From positions 81,001 to 145,000 of the forward strand of contig CAJNDS010002499.1 in NCBI GenBank assembly GCA_905221605.1: 64,000 bases of DNA. The letters are read 5' to 3'. The stretch is from Symbiodinium natans (taxonomy: Eukaryota > Sar > Dinophyceae > Suessiales > Symbiodiniaceae). Each line of letters begins with the position of its first letter. The stretch's first letter is position 1. The position numbers and the translations under genes were made by a program. Positions 61,203-64,000 of the stretch are shown piece after piece. The notes under the pieces are model-generated. The model was not told the DNA's origin and ran no database searches. It worked only from the letters and a program-made list of their open reading frames with translations.

Positions 61203-61323
61203 TTCAGGGAATTCGGTACACTATACCAGAGCATACTTTTGGAACCCCAAGTATACTATGGTGTACTATCAGGTATACTGTACAGTGTACTAGAGCATAC
61301 TGTAGTACACTATAAGGAAAACT
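61203..61323. repeat. Cluster of GTAC / GTATAC palindromes
   Basis: Dense short palindromic words: GGTACACTATACC, AAGTATACTATGGTGTACT, GGTATACTGTACAGTGTACT and TACTGTAGTACACTATA. Similar words recur at 62488-62742. Confidence 0.75.
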
Positions 61324-62487
61324 AGCGAGAGACCGTCTAGAAGAGGCCTTTGGCCTTCACGGGGCGCCAGGATCCTGCGATTCCAGATTGAGCTGGCCTC
61401 CGCTTAAAACCGGCGGGCAGCCAGCCCCGGCAATGGCAGGAGACCGTGAGCCGACGAAAGAAGCAACTCGGAGAGGCGGAAGGGATTTGCATTTACGGCC
61501 GACGCAGTTCAGAGTTCAGGGCTTCGGGGCTAGTTAGGGTAAGTAGTCCAAAATCGGGTAAGTCGTTTTAAACCTTTGCTTGGGCAGAAAGTTCGCCACA
61601 CATGTAGGCTTGTCTACGATTCGGGGCAAAGCTTCGAGGATTAAAGCATTTCAGGTTTCAAGGTTTATGATTTCAACGGTTTTGCTTTAGAGCCTATATG
61701 AGATTATATATGATTGTATATGTAAGGTTAAGACGCAGTTGAGGTCACACGGACTGTCAAGTTGTCGCGGCATGGTTCTTGTTGCGTTGATGACGCCCAC
61801 TATTCATCGAATCATCACTCCATGAAAACGCAAAACCCATTTAACATGACATCCAGACGAAACAAAAACTTTGCGAAACCCGCTACAAGCTAACAAACGA
61901 GGGAGTGGCTGTGCTGAGCCCCGAAACCCAATCCCACAGTCCGCAACACGACAAGCAATTTCTCCAAACCAAAACCTCCTCAAACCCCATGAAGAACCCC
62001 AAAAAACCCTTAGAATGCCTTGTTCACAGCTCCTTCTTGGTCGGCGAGGTCGATGTGAGCAGGCACCTGGGTTTAAGACTTGATGAGAGCCATTTACCGA
62101 GAGGATGGCTGAAACTGCATCAACAAGAATACGCATTCGTCTACCATAGCTACAGTGAGAGGGGGGCAACGCCGTAATTTGCAAGGCCACAGAATCAAGG
62201 GTGAAGGCTTGCTGGCGAGCACGTGACAAAGGATTCAGTCTCAATGCCACGATTGAGGCTTGTTCTTACTCTGAGAGCCGTGCTTTCTGCAGGGCGAGCA
62301 GGGCTTATGCCGCCAGGGCCTTCTACGAACCCAGGGGGGCTTTCTGCGAACTTTGTAGGGGGTAAAGCCTTACCCCACAAACATTTTGCCCTGATCTAGA
62401 ACGAATAATTAAAGTAAGTTGGCCTAGTACGTTGGAATAGACTTCTACTACAGCCTATTGTCCACAAAACGGGTCTAGGGGATTGGG
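61324..62487. other. No gene recognised
   Basis: Ordinary DNA. The minus frame 62250-61804 (148 codons) is unrecognised. Confidence 0.4.
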
Positions 62488-62742
62488 ATGAAGGTATACC
62501 AGAGTGTACTGTGCAATTTGGAGCTTAAGGTTATTCTTGATTTTTCAAGCCGCAGAACTTCTTGTACACCCCTGGACAACAGCGAAGTAGGACACAACTG
62601 ACAGCTGGCACGCCCGCAGTATACTAGGTGATACCAGAGTAGGAAATGTACAGTGTAGTAGAGTAGAGCACACGAGAGTATAGTATACAGACCAGCGTAC
62701 TGGCGTATACCATAGTTTACTAGAGTACAGTGTACCCTTCCT
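62488..62742. repeat. Second cluster of GTAC / GTATAC palindromes
   Basis: GTATACCAGAGTGTACTGTG at the start, then GTATACTAGGTGATACCAGA, GTACAGTGTAGTAGAGTAGA, GAGTATAGTATACAGACC and AGAGTACAGTGTACCC. Same vocabulary as 61203-61323. Confidence 0.75.
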
Positions 62743-64000
62743 TGTTGCTGCCATCATGCGTGCGGAGGCGATGCGTGTGATTGGCTTCCTGGCGGACTCG
62801 AGCTGAACATAGCTAGCTAGCTCAGGACTTACCTCAAGACAAAAGGCCTGGCGCGCAAGGTTTAGGGCCTCGGGTTAGGATCTGGGGCCTAGGGCTTAGG
62901 CTTAAAGGTGAAAGCAGGGTTTGAGATAGCAGGGCGTAGAGTATAGCACGGTATAACCTACCTGGGAGAAACACTATCAACGATTTTATGGCACACCTCT
63001 CTACAACAGAAATTTAACATCAGGATGCATATCGCAATGGGGAAGTAGCCTCTTAAGGGCGTTAGTGGCTGAACCCGCATTGCACGACAAGGAAAGCGTT
63101 CCTACAACCAGTCCTTGGCAGACTCCAGATAAACCCTAGACCAGAACCCCTGGACCTTAGACCTTGAGCCCCTTAAATACTCGACACAGAGGACCAGGGT
63201 GCTGCCTTCGGACATTCTTCTCTTAAAAGCTCCGACACCCCACGCCCTGGACCCAGAAAGCGCGTCAGCTAACCGACTAACAGAAGTGTCAGCAATATGG
63301 ACAGAACACAAACTTCGGGCATGCCTGTACTATGCGTACAGGTCTCTTGCAGCGCTAGCTTTAAAACTATATCTGAAAAAACCGCAACATTATTATACTA
63401 AAAACATCCCGAGCCTGCAGGGTAATTTGGGGTTGGGCACTCCAAGGCCAGGGACTCTCTAAAACACTCCGGATTTGGGCACTCCAGGGACTGTCTGAGA
63501 ATACTCTAGATTTGGGCACTCGAGTAGACCGGGCGAAGAGAAGAGTTTACTTGAAAATCTAGCAACCCCACACCGAGGGCGGGGGAAAAATATCATAATT
63601 GTCAATACGTTTTTGAATTTGACTAACAACTGGGCTCAGAACTCGGGATTCACTTCGGAGGCATGGCTTCGGGGCTTAGGGTCTTGACGTGTAAGGTTTA
63701 GGAATGAAGGGTTCTGAGGGCGCATCCTTCAACACAGCACGATCGAAAACGAAACTGCGACATACTGTGTACTCGGGTTTTACCAGCAGTGCAACTTATA
63801 ACGGCTTCAGCAGTATATGAGACGTATGAACTCATTCTACACACCGCCGCAATCTGTTCTGTACCAGATGAAAAAGAATAAAACAGCATACCCTAGAAAA
63901 CGCACTGGACAACCATACCGTCTGGAATGAAAATAAAATTTCGCCAAGCAGCCGGCGTTTCTTCAGCTCCACCTGCCCACAAGTACTGCAGGCACCGCTA
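62743..64000. other. No gene recognised
   Basis: Ordinary DNA to the window end. GGGCACTCCA recurs three times between 63436 and 63520 within a loose ~45-bp repeat (GGGCACTC, GGGACT, TCTAAAACACTCC). Telomere-like and TTTAGGG fragments are scattered (62860-62900). Confidence 0.4.

Overview
The window looks like nuclear DNA from a dinoflagellate, most likely a Symbiodiniaceae-type alga. This rests on several traits: very low density of long ORFs, many micro- and minisatellites, scattered Arabidopsis-type telomere heptamers (TTTAGGG/CCCTAAA), long G/C homopolymers, a protein-coding gene made of near-identical tandem units, short exons flanked by GT/AG, and an autonomous retroelement. No spliced-leader relic, rRNA or tRNA was recognised, so the taxonomic call is inference.

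Layout. 105-4280 (+) is one intronless-looking ORF of 1391 aa built from eight near-identical 155-aa units and a ninth diverged one; each unit carries an SH3/KOW-like segment and three acidic MPPLEYVG peptides. From about 5.9 to 12.4 kb lies a dense satellite block: poly-G, 25-bp repeats, 9-bp repeats, AT-rich DNA, a 16-unit ~112-bp satellite with G/C hairpins, ~110-bp repeats, degenerate telomeric DNA and 74-bp repeats. The 25-bp motif occurs at both edges of this block in opposite orientation. From 12.4 to 39 kb no gene can be assembled; only possible exons, microsatellites and one GC-rich higher-order repeat at 29.15-29.74 kb are visible.

At 39.2-40.65 kb (+) pieces of a secreted ricin-B-type (beta-trefoil) lectin gene can be read: a signal-peptide-like first exon, a WYFDGEALK piece, an RCLDY...NQKW exon, and an exon starting YFDGQ joined to it by a clean GT/AG intron. 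Immediately downstream, inside a long (CA)n tract, sits the main object of the window: a 7.2-kb element (41223-48467, minus strand). It is flanked by identical 385-bp direct repeats and encodes four ORFs. The last (890 aa) has an N-terminal GIY-YIG endonuclease, a CxC linker and a reverse transcriptase. This is the domain order of the N-terminal-endonuclease Penelope-like elements (Naiad/Chlamys type), with direct repeats (pseudo-LTRs) and a microsatellite target, but with extra upstream ORFs, one of them carrying an SR-rich domain. Its catalytic motif C reads YADN instead of YADD.

The remaining 48.5-64 kb holds an interstitial telomere array (49.09 kb), a (TTTTAGG)n variant array (52.5 kb), CT/CCTT modules, GT tracts, a possible decayed retroelement-type ORF at 58.5 kb, and clusters of short GTAC/GTATAC palindromes at 61.2 and 62.5 kb. 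There is no operon-like organisation; apart from the retroelement the features appear functionally independent.
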